In this document: in pieces, positions 17,317 through 25,844 of the stretch
Layout: every line of letters starts with the position of its first letter
Numbering within the stretch: position 1 is the stretch's first letter
Assembly: GCA_022653735.1 (NCBI GenBank)
Contig: JALCSU010000001.1
Span: forward strand, 1-64,000
Reading direction: 5' to 3'
Length of the DNA: 64,000 bases
Source of the DNA: Bacteroidales bacterium
GTDB taxonomy: Bacteria; Bacteroidota; Bacteroidia; Bacteroidales; UBA932
Notes under the pieces: generated by a model
Told to the model about the DNA's origin: nothing
The model's database searches: none
What the model saw: the letters and a program-made list of their open reading frames with translations, nothing else
Made by a program: the position numbers and the translations under genes

Positions 17317-20300
17317 TCAATTGTTTGGTTTCTCCCCGCTAAGTGTAGTCGTGAATGTCACGGAAGTACCTCTCGGAATTGTAGAGACATATCCGGCGAC
17401 GGTGTATCCCTTGTTTTCGTCATCCCATCCGGTACGTACGGTCCAATCTGACGGCCTTGTGGCAGGCCAGGTCGTATATGTCACGGATGTTGATGAACTC
17501 TTTGCACTCAGATAAAGTGTTTTGCCTTTTTGAGAAAGGATCTGATAACTGCTGCCGTTTTCGACCGTTGACGGTGTGATCATTCTCCACATCATCTTTG
17601 CGTCCGCACTTTCGAGAGCAGTGACTTCGTCCGTAATGACCAGATTGTCACCTTCGAGACGGATGGTGCGGAACACGGACTTGGCCTGCCCTTTGAAAAC
17701 GGCTGTCAGTTCCATCCTCATACCTGGTGAAGCGGCGTCATCATAGACGTTGGCGATGGTCGCCTTTCCGCTGACATTGTGGTCGGTCATATAGAGTTTG
17801 CTGAAGCTGTCATCGAAATTTGAGAATGACAAGGTGCTGTGCCCAAGATTGTTCATCCGGAATATGTCCCAGCGCAGAGACTTCTGCGTCATCGTCCAAT
17901 AACTGCCCCCTGCTTTTGCGGTCAGATTTTCGATGGTGGCATAATTCGGACATCTCAAGTCATCCGACCAACGCACACCCTGGGATTCATAGACGAATGA
18001 GCCTGCATCCATATGACCGTGACTGGCACTGGCCGCGCCGCCCTTGAAACCGATGTATTTGTCATTTTCGTCAAATTTCCATCCTGTATGTATCATGGCT
18101 ACGGGTACCAGGCCGTTTCCTACCCAAAGGTTGGAGGAAGGGAATGCGAGATTTAACGGATCGAAACTGAAATCCATGATTATCCCTGGGATGATCGGAA
18201 GCAGACGGTTCTTGGAATACTTCCCCTTGTTAAGCAGCCGCACCTCATTGGCCACTAATGCCGAATTGCCTGTTTTAGCGGCAAACCACCACATCGGTAT
18301 TTGCATGGATTCACTTGCGCTGCCACCATCTGCGAACGAGAAATTTCCTCCGCACGGACTGCCCATGAACAGCATGAAATCACCTGTTCTCATGAATCCG
18401 TCAATCCTTGAAAGGCCGTTGTCGTTGCCGAATGCCTTCTGGAGCATCTGGAGCAGACAAATCTGATACCCGGTCCCGTATTCCCAATAGCCATATCCCT
18501 CGCCGTAATTGCCGTCGGGAGAATACATGCTCTTGACAGCTGCGGCATTGGACACGAGGGCGTTCTCGATAACCTTCGCGCAATTCGTCTTGTCCTGAGG
18601 ATAAGCAGCGAGGGCAGCTGCGACAAGGCCTCCGTTGCATACAGAATTCCAGTTGTTTTTGCTCGTCTGTGTGGCATCTTTCCCGCTCTTGCTGTCAAGA
18701 GCAGTATCAATGGCATAATTGCTGAGGGCTTTTCTGACCATCAGACGAGTGTCATAGTCCAAATCATAATACAGCCAATCGTATGCTAGGGAAACTCCGA
18801 GCGCCATTTCTCCGACATCCAGATAATGAGAAGGATGCCAGTCCTTGAATTGGCCACAAACGGTATTGAGTGTTTCGACTACTTTGGCAAGGAACTCCTC
18901 CCTTCCGGTCATACGGTATGCATAACTACAGTACAATAGGATAAGTTCAACTTTTCTTGAAACGGAAAGAAGCCTTTTGTTGGATGCGTCAAGAGTATAC
19001 GTGATGGGCTCTGTGGAGGCGGCTTCCTTTTCTGCATAAGTGAGTATCAGATCATTCAGTTTGGCAAGAGTAGGCCAAGATACGGGATCTTTCACCTTGG
19101 CCGCAAGGGCTTCGAAGTCACCTTTTTTCATGAGTATCCGAGGATGCCCTAGAGCCTTGAGTGTCCCATAATTATATGTGCCGGTCACGTCCGGAGAAGA
19201 GTCCTCTACCTCCTCCTTGAAAGACGTGCTGAACTTGACTGCATCGCTGAAATAGCTCTTGTCTTTTGTCTTCACGACGGCACGGCATTCATAATCCTTG
19301 TCTGCCGACAGGTCATGAATATCAGACTGGAAATTTTCCGCAGTTGTTTCACAGATGACCGCTGTCCATTCGGATGCGCCTACCATCCTGTATTCAAATC
19401 CGCAGCTGAACTGTGTCTGGTCAAAGAAGGGAAGAGCCTCGAAGGAGCCCTTGAGAGTCGCCGACTTAAGATCGTCCGGATTGATGCTGATTCTGTCCAT
19501 GCTGACGGACTGAACGGCGAATGTGACTGGGTCGGATGTAGACCTGTAGAAGACCCTCAGTTCCAGTATGCAGGTTTCTCCCGATTCAGTGGTCTCTATT
19601 CTGTATGGCATCCCGTTGGCGCCGCCGAATCGCCAGGTCAGTTCCGCGCCCTTGGAGAGACGCGAGCTGGCCACCTTTCCGCCTGGAACGACATCCCCGT
19701 TTACGTCAGTGATTCTTAGTCCTCCGAGGTTTGAAGTCACGACCGATCCTTCGGATGAAAACTCACCGTTGGTGCCGACTGTGACAGTGACCTTATAAAT
19801 GGACTTACCCTCACGCCCAGGCACTTCGAGATAAGAGCCGGGACAATTCCCGAAACGGAAACCGGTATGGTTTGTCGGTGCCACATAGCATTTCCCTGTC
19901 GCCGCTGAAGGATCCGAGTAAGCCGAAGTGTCATAATACGGGTAAATGACAAAATCTCCGAATCCATCTAGGGTCATTGCTGTGCGTTTCCTCATGAAGT
20001 TGACCTGCTTGGAGTCTTTGTATCCAGTAGGGAACGGGTTTGTAGAAGGTTTTGAGAAAGGCCATAGCAGATTTTTACCACTTTCTCTCAGGAATTCCAC
20101 CACGGCGACATCCTCCCATTCCAGCTGAGAGGCATCGATAATGCCCAGATCCAATATGGAAGATATCTCGAGTGTCCGTGGTGTGGAGTCAAACCATATC
20201 GCCTCTTTCCCTTTGGTATCTGTAAAAATGATTTTCAGACCCTTCGGGAACGTCTGGGCAGGAACGGAGAAACAATATGATCTGTCATTCTCAAAAGTAC

Positions 20301-20982
20301 TTGACATGGCCGGTGAAAGCCATATCGAGTAAGCTGATTTGCGATCCACATAAGAAGACACAGTCGCCTTGTTGTCAGCAGAGACGGTAATCATGGCGAC
20401 TCCTCCGAAACGACAGCCGTCAGGCGTCCGGAGCGTGATAGTTTTGATGGCCGATCCTCCTCCGAGCGAGAATCTTATGAGTCCTCCGACGTTTTTGAAT
20501 GACAAAGTCGTGTCGGCGGATGTGCAGACGGCTCCTGTCGCTTCAGGATCGAAACTGCCTGGGTAGCCTTTCTGTTTGCAAGGGAAATGCAAGTAAAGCG
20601 TGTCCTGTGCATTGTCAGTTGAACCGGGTGAGAAAGATTCTACCAACGAAGACGGGAAGACGGACCAGTATCTCGAATTCCTGCTTCCTGATCCTGTGAA
20701 TATTCTATCCCCTTGCGCCGATACGTATGAAATGAATTTTGAACTGCCCTCCTTTTTGCAGAATACCGCAATACGGTCTCCCTTCTGCCATTCGCGGGGC
20801 AGTGCGGCTGTGGATTCCGTTCCGGTAAAAGGCTGCAGATTCGCCTTGAAAGTCAGAGAAGTGATTTTCTTGCCATCATCATCTTTTCCTGATGGATTGT
20901 CCATTTCTGGATTGCTCTTGCATCCAGCAAGGGTCAGCAAGGAAGCGACGGCGAATATAAAGGGTTTGATTATTTTCATCAT
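17317..20982 (-). CDS. Surface lipoprotein: fimbrillin-like N-terminal half fused to heparinase II/III lyase domain
   Basis: The 1221-residue protein begins with a lipoprotein signal (LLTLAGC, Cys21) and an acidic linker that favours surface export. Residues about 45-300 look like fimbrillin-like domains (PREWQKGDRIAVFC, VGGLIRFSLGG, FPKGLKIIF). About 310-480 is a further beta-rich segment, and 490-595 a fibronectin-III-like segment (YECRAVVKTKDKSYFSDAVKFS). From about 598 to the end is a complete heparinase II/III lyase: FLAKVVETLN, SHYLDVGEMALGVSLAYDWLY, GNYGEGYGYWEYG, then SHGHMDAGSF near residue 984. It is a paralogue of the lyase at 12248-14107. This is probably the cell-surface endo-lyase that makes fragments for SusC/SusD import. 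Its start overlaps the preceding gene's stop by 4 bases. The lyase fold is sure; the front-half functions are inference. Confidence 0.82.
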   Translation of the reverse strand: MMKIIKPFIFAVASLLTLAGCKSNPEMDNPSGKDDDGKKITSLTFKANLQPFTGTESTAALPREWQKGDRIAVFCKKEGSSKFISYVSAQGDRIFTGSGSRNSRYWSVFPSSLVESFSPGSTDNAQDTLYLHFPCKQKGYPGSFDPEATGAVCTSADTTLSFKNVGGLIRFSLGGGSAIKTITLRTPDGCRFGGVAMITVSADNKATVSSYVDRKSAYSIWLSPAMSSTFENDRSYCFSVPAQTFPKGLKIIFTDTKGKEAIWFDSTPRTLEISSILDLGIIDASQLEWEDVAVVEFLRESGKNLLWPFSKPSTNPFPTGYKDSKQVNFMRKRTAMTLDGFGDFVIYPYYDTSAYSDPSAATGKCYVAPTNHTGFRFGNCPGSYLEVPGREGKSIYKVTVTVGTNGEFSSEGSVVTSNLGGLRITDVNGDVVPGGKVASSRLSKGAELTWRFGGANGMPYRIETTESGETCILELRVFYRSTSDPVTFAVQSVSMDRISINPDDLKSATLKGSFEALPFFDQTQFSCGFEYRMVGASEWTAVICETTAENFQSDIHDLSADKDYECRAVVKTKDKSYFSDAVKFSTSFKEEVEDSSPDVTGTYNYGTLKALGHPRILMKKGDFEALAAKVKDPVSWPTLAKLNDLILTYAEKEAASTEPITYTLDASNKRLLSVSRKVELILLYCSYAYRMTGREEFLAKVVETLNTVCGQFKDWHPSHYLDVGEMALGVSLAYDWLYYDLDYDTRLMVRKALSNYAIDTALDSKSGKDATQTSKNNWNSVCNGGLVAAALAAYPQDKTNCAKVIENALVSNAAAVKSMYSPDGNYGEGYGYWEYGTGYQICLLQMLQKAFGNDNGLSRIDGFMRTGDFMLFMGSPCGGNFSFADGGSASESMQIPMWWFAAKTGNSALVANEVRLLNKGKYSKNRLLPIIPGIIMDFSFDPLNLAFPSSNLWVGNGLVPVAMIHTGWKFDENDKYIGFKGGAASASHGHMDAGSFVYESQGVRWSDDLRCPNYATIENLTAKAGGSYWTMTQKSLRWDIFRMNNLGHSTLSFSNFDDSFSKLYMTDHNVSGKATIANVYDDAASPGMRMELTAVFKGQAKSVFRTIRLEGDNLVITDEVTALESADAKMMWRMITPSTVENGSSYQILSQKGKTLYLSAKSSSTSVTYTTWPATRPSDWTVRTGWDDENKGYTVAGYVSTIPRGTSVTFTTTLSGEKPNN

Positions 20983-22901
20983 TTTAGCGGTCTAATGGAG
21001 AATACGTAGTTATCTTTTGTCTTATTGTCCTTGCAGGTCAGGACAATGCGGTAAATTTCCGATCCCCATACATTTGAAAGCCTGGCATCAGGCAAGGCCA
21101 CAGTTTCAACTGAAGCCATGAATTTACGTTTGTCATATTTGAGTGCTGCCTTCTGACCATTAGCTTCAATTAGCACGGCCCCGGGACTTGAAATGTCCAC
21201 GCTTCCCCATGTCATGAAACTGATAACATTAGGAGCGACGGACTTGGAGAGGATAAAATTGTCTCTGACCGTAAGTTCATTGTCTTTCAGCGTGCATGAG
21301 CGTAGCCACTTCCTGACTAGAGCCTCTTTCGGATATGCCGCTGATATGTCGGTGGAGTAAGTCATCCTTGAAGGGTCAAATGACGAGTTCTTCGCTTTGA
21401 ATTCTGCTCCATCCTTCTGGGCTATGCCGTTGATTGCAGGGACATTGTGGTAGAAGCTCTGCATGGTCCAGATTGTATAGCGTTCTTTAGAAAAAGTTTG
21501 ACGAGTATAAGTACCGACCCCTGCGTCTATGAGAATCGGAGTGTTGTTGATATAAAAAGAGACGGTTCCGCAGTCATTATGGTTGTGGCTTTCTGCATTG
21601 TAGCCGCCTTTGCAGGCAACATACAGGTTATCCTCTCCTGCCATGTAGCAGACATCTGTCTGCGGATACCAGGAATATGCGGGATGCTCGAATACAGGCT
21701 TTTCTGCAGCAAGTTCCTTTTGTATGGCACAAGCTGCAAGAGTTCTGTATATATCAGCTCCGCTTGAAATGTTACTTTGGGGATTATACAGGTGTGCGGC
21801 GTAGCCTTTCATGATTGGGCTGTCCACGTCCTTGCCGAAACGGTAGATCAGATACGGGCTTCCGCCACCACGTGCCGAGGCATCAGCGAAATTGACGACC
21901 CATCCGTCTCCGACGTAAGATCTGGCAATATATTCTCCGCAACTACGAAGCATGGGAATGTCGAAGATTGCTATCTTGCCTCCGGTAACACGGTTCAGAA
22001 TGTCCAGATAATCATAGGCTGATCCCGCTGCGCGGTCCCAGTAGCTTGACCCTTCTTCACAGGCCCCGTCCTCACAGGTGTAATTCAAAAATTCATCAAC
22101 GGACTGCATTGAAAGCCATACTGCATCAGTTAGTCTGTCGGGGTCATTCTCCAGCAGCATGAAAGCATTAAGCGCATTGTAATTGCACCAAGGTGTCCAG
22201 TTGTTGCTCTTGTGCTTTTGATCCCGTACCATCCACCAAAAACTGTTGTTGGTCAGAAATACGTCCAGTATCCTGTGTTTCAGTTCGTGATAAAGCCTGC
22301 GGGAGATTTCAGGATCAGTCTTGTCAAGGGTCTCATGAAGGAAATAGTATGTCCAGGAGAGCAGATTTGAAGTGGTTCCGGCAGTAAGGTCAAACACAGG
22401 ATCGTCCCAGGCCTGTATCGCACGGTGTGACTTCTGTAGCGAATTATGAGCAGTATTTGCCCAAGAGGTGGATTCTGAGAAGGCATAGATGCCGTTGATG
22501 ATCTGGTCGATGAAGCGTCCTTTGCCTTCTGCTAATTCAGCCATCAACAGAGAGGCCAATGCAGACAGGTTGGCGTTCTTGTCTCTGTCTAAACGGGCAC
22601 CGGAGCGTTCGAACTCAAGATAATCCGTGGGCTTGATGAAGCGCCATGTATAATCCAGGCTCTTTTCTCCTGATGCAATAAGCGTGTTTTTATTGTCTCC
22701 GAGGAAAGAATCCCATCCGGCCCTGTCGGAATAAGAGGGGAAGGCGACCCATTCCTGATTAAGGATGATCGCTTTACGGACATCTTCCTTGCTGTATTTC
22801 GTAGTGAGAAAATAACGCGGTGAGTAATTTGAGGCGAAAGACAAGTTGATGCCTGCCAGAAGGAGTGCCCCCATGCAAATGGTTCTGCTGATAATGTTCA
22901 T
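20979..22901 (-). CDS. Heparinase II/III family lyase, second subfamily, exported
   Basis: A 640-residue protein with a cleavable signal peptide (to about SFAS) and heparinase II/III architecture. The toroid carries NNWTPWCNYNAL, CEEGSSYWDRAAGSAYDYL and SYVGDGWVVNFADASAR. The beta-sandwich carries SHNHNDCGTVSFYINNTP (His near residue 437) and YHNVPAINGIAQKDG. These motifs differ clearly from those of the other two heparinase-like proteins here, so it probably has a different specificity, such as an exo-acting enzyme on oligosaccharides. It is the first lyase gene after the SusCD cluster and follows a terminator-like hairpin (22915-22963), so its expression may be lower than that of the transport genes. 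Linkage specificity cannot be read from sequence. Confidence 0.85.
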   Translation of the reverse strand: MNIISRTICMGALLLAGINLSFASNYSPRYFLTTKYSKEDVRKAIILNQEWVAFPSYSDRAGWDSFLGDNKNTLIASGEKSLDYTWRFIKPTDYLEFERSGARLDRDKNANLSALASLLMAELAEGKGRFIDQIINGIYAFSESTSWANTAHNSLQKSHRAIQAWDDPVFDLTAGTTSNLLSWTYYFLHETLDKTDPEISRRLYHELKHRILDVFLTNNSFWWMVRDQKHKSNNWTPWCNYNALNAFMLLENDPDRLTDAVWLSMQSVDEFLNYTCEDGACEEGSSYWDRAAGSAYDYLDILNRVTGGKIAIFDIPMLRSCGEYIARSYVGDGWVVNFADASARGGGSPYLIYRFGKDVDSPIMKGYAAHLYNPQSNISSGADIYRTLAACAIQKELAAEKPVFEHPAYSWYPQTDVCYMAGEDNLYVACKGGYNAESHNHNDCGTVSFYINNTPILIDAGVGTYTRQTFSKERYTIWTMQSFYHNVPAINGIAQKDGAEFKAKNSSFDPSRMTYSTDISAAYPKEALVRKWLRSCTLKDNELTVRDNFILSKSVAPNVISFMTWGSVDISSPGAVLIEANGQKAALKYDKRKFMASVETVALPDARLSNVWGSEIYRIVLTCKDNKTKDNYVFSIRPLK

Positions 22902-22914
22902 GTTCGAATTTGTT

Positions 22915-22963
22915 AAAAAGAAGAGGAAGGCTCAAAACCTTTAGGCTTGTGGCATCCCTCTTC
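22915..22963 (-). terminator. Attenuating terminator hairpin between the SusCD cluster and the lyase genes
   Basis: On the minus strand GAAGAGG and CCTCTTC flank a 30-base inner part, with five T directly after. It lies between the DUF5627-like gene and the first lyase gene of the same-strand locus. The operon continues, so it probably lowers rather than stops transcription of the enzymes. Confidence 0.6.
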
Positions 22964-22980
22964 TCAAAAATTTAACGGTC

Positions 22981-24030
22981 TTACTTGGCTTCTTCAGGGG
23001 TATAGGTCTCCAAGGTGACAGCCCTGTCACGGGCTACGAGATAATCGTTTGCCTTGTAGACGTTGCCTTCCGCGTCAGTAATGCTGACGGAGTAGGTGAT
23101 GACGTAACGGTCTTTGTCACTGAATCTGTTGTAGCTGCTAGTCTTGTCAAGAGCATACGTACCGCTGCCTGAGACTCTGTAGTTTACGCCTTCAGGTGCG
23201 GTGATGGTGACTTTCTCCCCGTCGTGATTGAACACGAGGGTTGGAGTAAGTTTCATCAATGTGCCCTTGAGAGCCTGTGTCATGGTAGAAGTGTGTCTGC
23301 CTGTCGTAGTCAGCATCACATGTTCGTTGTCGGTGACATCGTGGTTGAAATCATCCGGGGTCTTGTACTCGACTGACTCGGTCTTTCCGTCCTTCATGGT
23401 GATGGTGGCGGAACCGTAATGGAACCAGTTGCCGTGAAGCTCGGTTATGTACTTGATTCCGAACATGGTGAAATCCTTTGGAGAAACAGACCATTGACTG
23501 GAAAACCTCCTGTCGGCTGAAGCTTGGTTTGTTGAACCGACGAGAAGACTGTCCAGATCTGATGTTCCGGTCATTACCAGAGGTACGACATAAGTGTTCT
23601 TGATGGCATCGGGGTCATTGAAGAAAGCTTCAGTGAGCTGAACGGTGACACCACCGTTGTATTCACCTTTCTTTATGACGATCTTGCTGTTGTCGCTCAG
23701 AGTGTAGTACGCCTGAGGAAGTGGCTTGATAAGGTCGCCGCCACTGAACCTGACATTCTTGCAGAGCGACTCATCCACCTTGAAGTTGATTACACGGTCC
23801 TTATTGTTTTTATATACGCCGCCCATTGCCGCGGAAATGACGAACTTTCCGGCGTTGTCATTGTCGTTCGGATACATGTCGTTGCCCAGTACAAGTGTCC
23901 TTACGGGGAACTGGTACGGGAAGTAGCCCGTCGTATAAGTGTAATCAGGGAATTCTGTATCGAAGTTGCTGCAGCCGACCATTGCGAGTGCGGCAGCCAA
24001 AACAGAAAATGCTTTATTTGTCATAATCAT
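22981..24030 (-). CDS. PUL-associated surface lipoprotein, BT_3987-like / DUF5627-like
   Basis: This 349-residue protein starts with a lipoprotein signal (ALAMVGC). An N-terminal beta-sandwich of the BT_3987-like type (DUF1735) follows: FPVRTLVLGND, VINFKVDESLC, YTLSDNSKIVIKKGEYNGGVTVQLT. The C-terminal half contains a WFHYGSATI segment typical of DUF5627. Such proteins are encoded right after susD in Bacteroidota PULs and are thought to help bind glycan at the cell surface. No catalytic motif is seen. It lies 27 bases after susD. A start three residues into the frame (24024) is equally possible. Family assignment is from pattern memory and moderately sure. Confidence 0.7.
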   Translation of the reverse strand: MIMTNKAFSVLAAALAMVGCSNFDTEFPDYTYTTGYFPYQFPVRTLVLGNDMYPNDNDNAGKFVISAAMGGVYKNNKDRVINFKVDESLCKNVRFSGGDLIKPLPQAYYTLSDNSKIVIKKGEYNGGVTVQLTEAFFNDPDAIKNTYVVPLVMTGTSDLDSLLVGSTNQASADRRFSSQWSVSPKDFTMFGIKYITELHGNWFHYGSATITMKDGKTESVEYKTPDDFNHDVTDNEHVMLTTTGRHTSTMTQALKGTLMKLTPTLVFNHDGEKVTITAPEGVNYRVSGSGTYALDKTSSYNRFSDKDRYVITYSVSITDAEGNVYKANDYLVARDRAVTLETYTPEEAK

Positions 24031-24057
24031 TTGATCTATATTGTTTTATAAAAGTTA

Positions 24058-25830
24058 CTACCATCCTTGGTTCTGGACGTAGCCGAACTTCATGACTTCG
24101 TTGAACGGGATAGGACCGTAAATCATGTATGACTCGTACTGACGAGGTTCAACTTCCACTGTCTCATATTTGCCGTTCTCATCAAGTCTGATACCCTTGG
24201 CAGGTTCAGTAAGATCGTTTTTCCATCTTCTGATATCCCAGAAACGTGCGCCTTCGAAGCTGAGTTCTATACGGCGTTCGTTACGGATCAGCTGGCGCAT
24301 AGCCTCCTTGGAAGTCACGCTGGCGAGATAATCGTCAGGCTGGGCAAGCCCAGCGCGTTTGCGTATGGCTGCGATGACATCGCGTGCGGAATAACCGTTG
24401 CTGCCTTTTCCTTCGGGACCCCATGCCTCGTTGGCGGCCTCGGCATAGTTCAGGAATATTTCAGTGGAGCGGATAATTGGGATAATATGCTTCTGAGTAC
24501 TGGTTTTGCCAGTTTGTACGCTGACATCCTCACGTAAATGTTTACGCATATAGTAACCTGTCCTTGTGGAATATTCGGTTTTGTCTATACCATCGTTGGT
24601 GCTCCCGTCGAGGATCTTGATGGTCTTGCCCCACTCCTTGCTATTGTCGTAAACCACGATCTGAGCGAGACGTGGGTCACGGTTGGTGTAAGGCTTTTGG
24701 GCATCGTATCCGGAAGCGGCGTCATCGATAGGATATCCGTTCTTCATAGGGAACGCATCCACGAAGTTCTGGGTGGGATTGATTCTTCCGTGGCCATAAA
24801 CGGTAGGAGCGTAGTTGTCCTGTTCCCATGAGTTTATGTTTTGTATCTCCCTTCTCCAGATGATTTCGTTGGTCTCCTTCTTGTTGCCTTGGTTAAGGTC
24901 AGAATCATTCACTTGATCCTTAAGCCAGAATATGTTGCCTTTGGGATCAAAATAGCTGAGCCCGCCGACATCACTTAGAACTTGGGCATTTGCGTTGGCT
25001 GCAGTCTCCCAAAGGGATGCAGAGCCGGATTCGTTGAAGCGGGGGCTTGCGGCAAGGAGGGCGAGACGTGCCTTGTAGGCCAGCACGATACGTCCGCTTA
25101 TCCTCTGTGTGAAACCGCTGCCGAAGACATTGTTGAACTCTTCGACGGTGAGATTCAGACTTGCATATTTGGAAGGAATATTAGTCGCGTCTGTCACGTC
25201 GACATAATCCATAGGAAGCATGTCAAGCGCCTTGTCGAAATCTTCATTCGCACTTTCCACGCTCTCGGTGAATGTCTCACGCGGGACGGAGAAATCTTTG
25301 AGAGATGATACAAGAGTGTTGTACTCAGGAATGCCGAGCATAGTGCCGTCTTCTCCTTTGCCTGCATGGTTCTGCAAAAGGAAATACTTCATTACTCCTC
25401 TTAAGGCATAAGCCTCTCCGGAGAGTCTCATCTTGAAGGCATCATTCTGGGAAGGATCGGATTTTTTCCAGTTCACTTCATCAATGATGGAAAGGAAGTC
25501 GTTCAGATTCATTATGCTTCTGTAGCAGACAGTCCACATATCCTGGGAGTTCGATAGCGAGCTCCAGCTTCCGCCAGCCATGAGGCGGTAGGAATTGGAT
25601 GTCTGGTTGGAGACAGCGTCATCTGTGGCAACCTCGTCGAAACGGAAAGAACGATACGGCATCTGCGTATAAGCGTAGTCGAGTAATCCTTCCGCATACT
25701 GCGGACGGCTGATTACCTGATCTTTGTTCATTCGGAAGTTCTCTTCCGCATTGAAAGGATCATCACATCCTGCGGTAAAGCCCAATGACGCAACCAGCGC
25801 GAAAGCGAAAAATAGTCTGTTATGTTTCAT
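24058..25830 (-). CDS. SusD/RagB-family glycan-binding lipoprotein (second of tandem pair)
   Basis: SusD-type proteins are surface lipoproteins that cap the SusC channel and hand glycan into it. This one has 590 residues, with lipobox FTAGC, TPR-like helices (YALRGVMKYFLLQNHAGKGED, GRIVLAYKARLALLAASPRFN) and a C-terminal SusD domain (STEIFLNYAEAANEAWG, RKRAGL, RNERRIELSFEGARFWDIRRW). It ends in YVQNQGW, the normal C-terminus of this family. It pairs with the SusC encoded 14 bases upstream. The binding specificity is not readable. Confidence 0.93.
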   Translation of the reverse strand: MKHNRLFFAFALVASLGFTAGCDDPFNAEENFRMNKDQVISRPQYAEGLLDYAYTQMPYRSFRFDEVATDDAVSNQTSNSYRLMAGGSWSSLSNSQDMWTVCYRSIMNLNDFLSIIDEVNWKKSDPSQNDAFKMRLSGEAYALRGVMKYFLLQNHAGKGEDGTMLGIPEYNTLVSSLKDFSVPRETFTESVESANEDFDKALDMLPMDYVDVTDATNIPSKYASLNLTVEEFNNVFGSGFTQRISGRIVLAYKARLALLAASPRFNESGSASLWETAANANAQVLSDVGGLSYFDPKGNIFWLKDQVNDSDLNQGNKKETNEIIWRREIQNINSWEQDNYAPTVYGHGRINPTQNFVDAFPMKNGYPIDDAASGYDAQKPYTNRDPRLAQIVVYDNSKEWGKTIKILDGSTNDGIDKTEYSTRTGYYMRKHLREDVSVQTGKTSTQKHIIPIIRSTEIFLNYAEAANEAWGPEGKGSNGYSARDVIAAIRKRAGLAQPDDYLASVTSKEAMRQLIRNERRIELSFEGARFWDIRRWKNDLTEPAKGIRLDENGKYETVEVEPRQYESYMIYGPIPFNEVMKFGYVQNQGW

Positions 25831-25844
25831 GTTTCTTTCAATTT

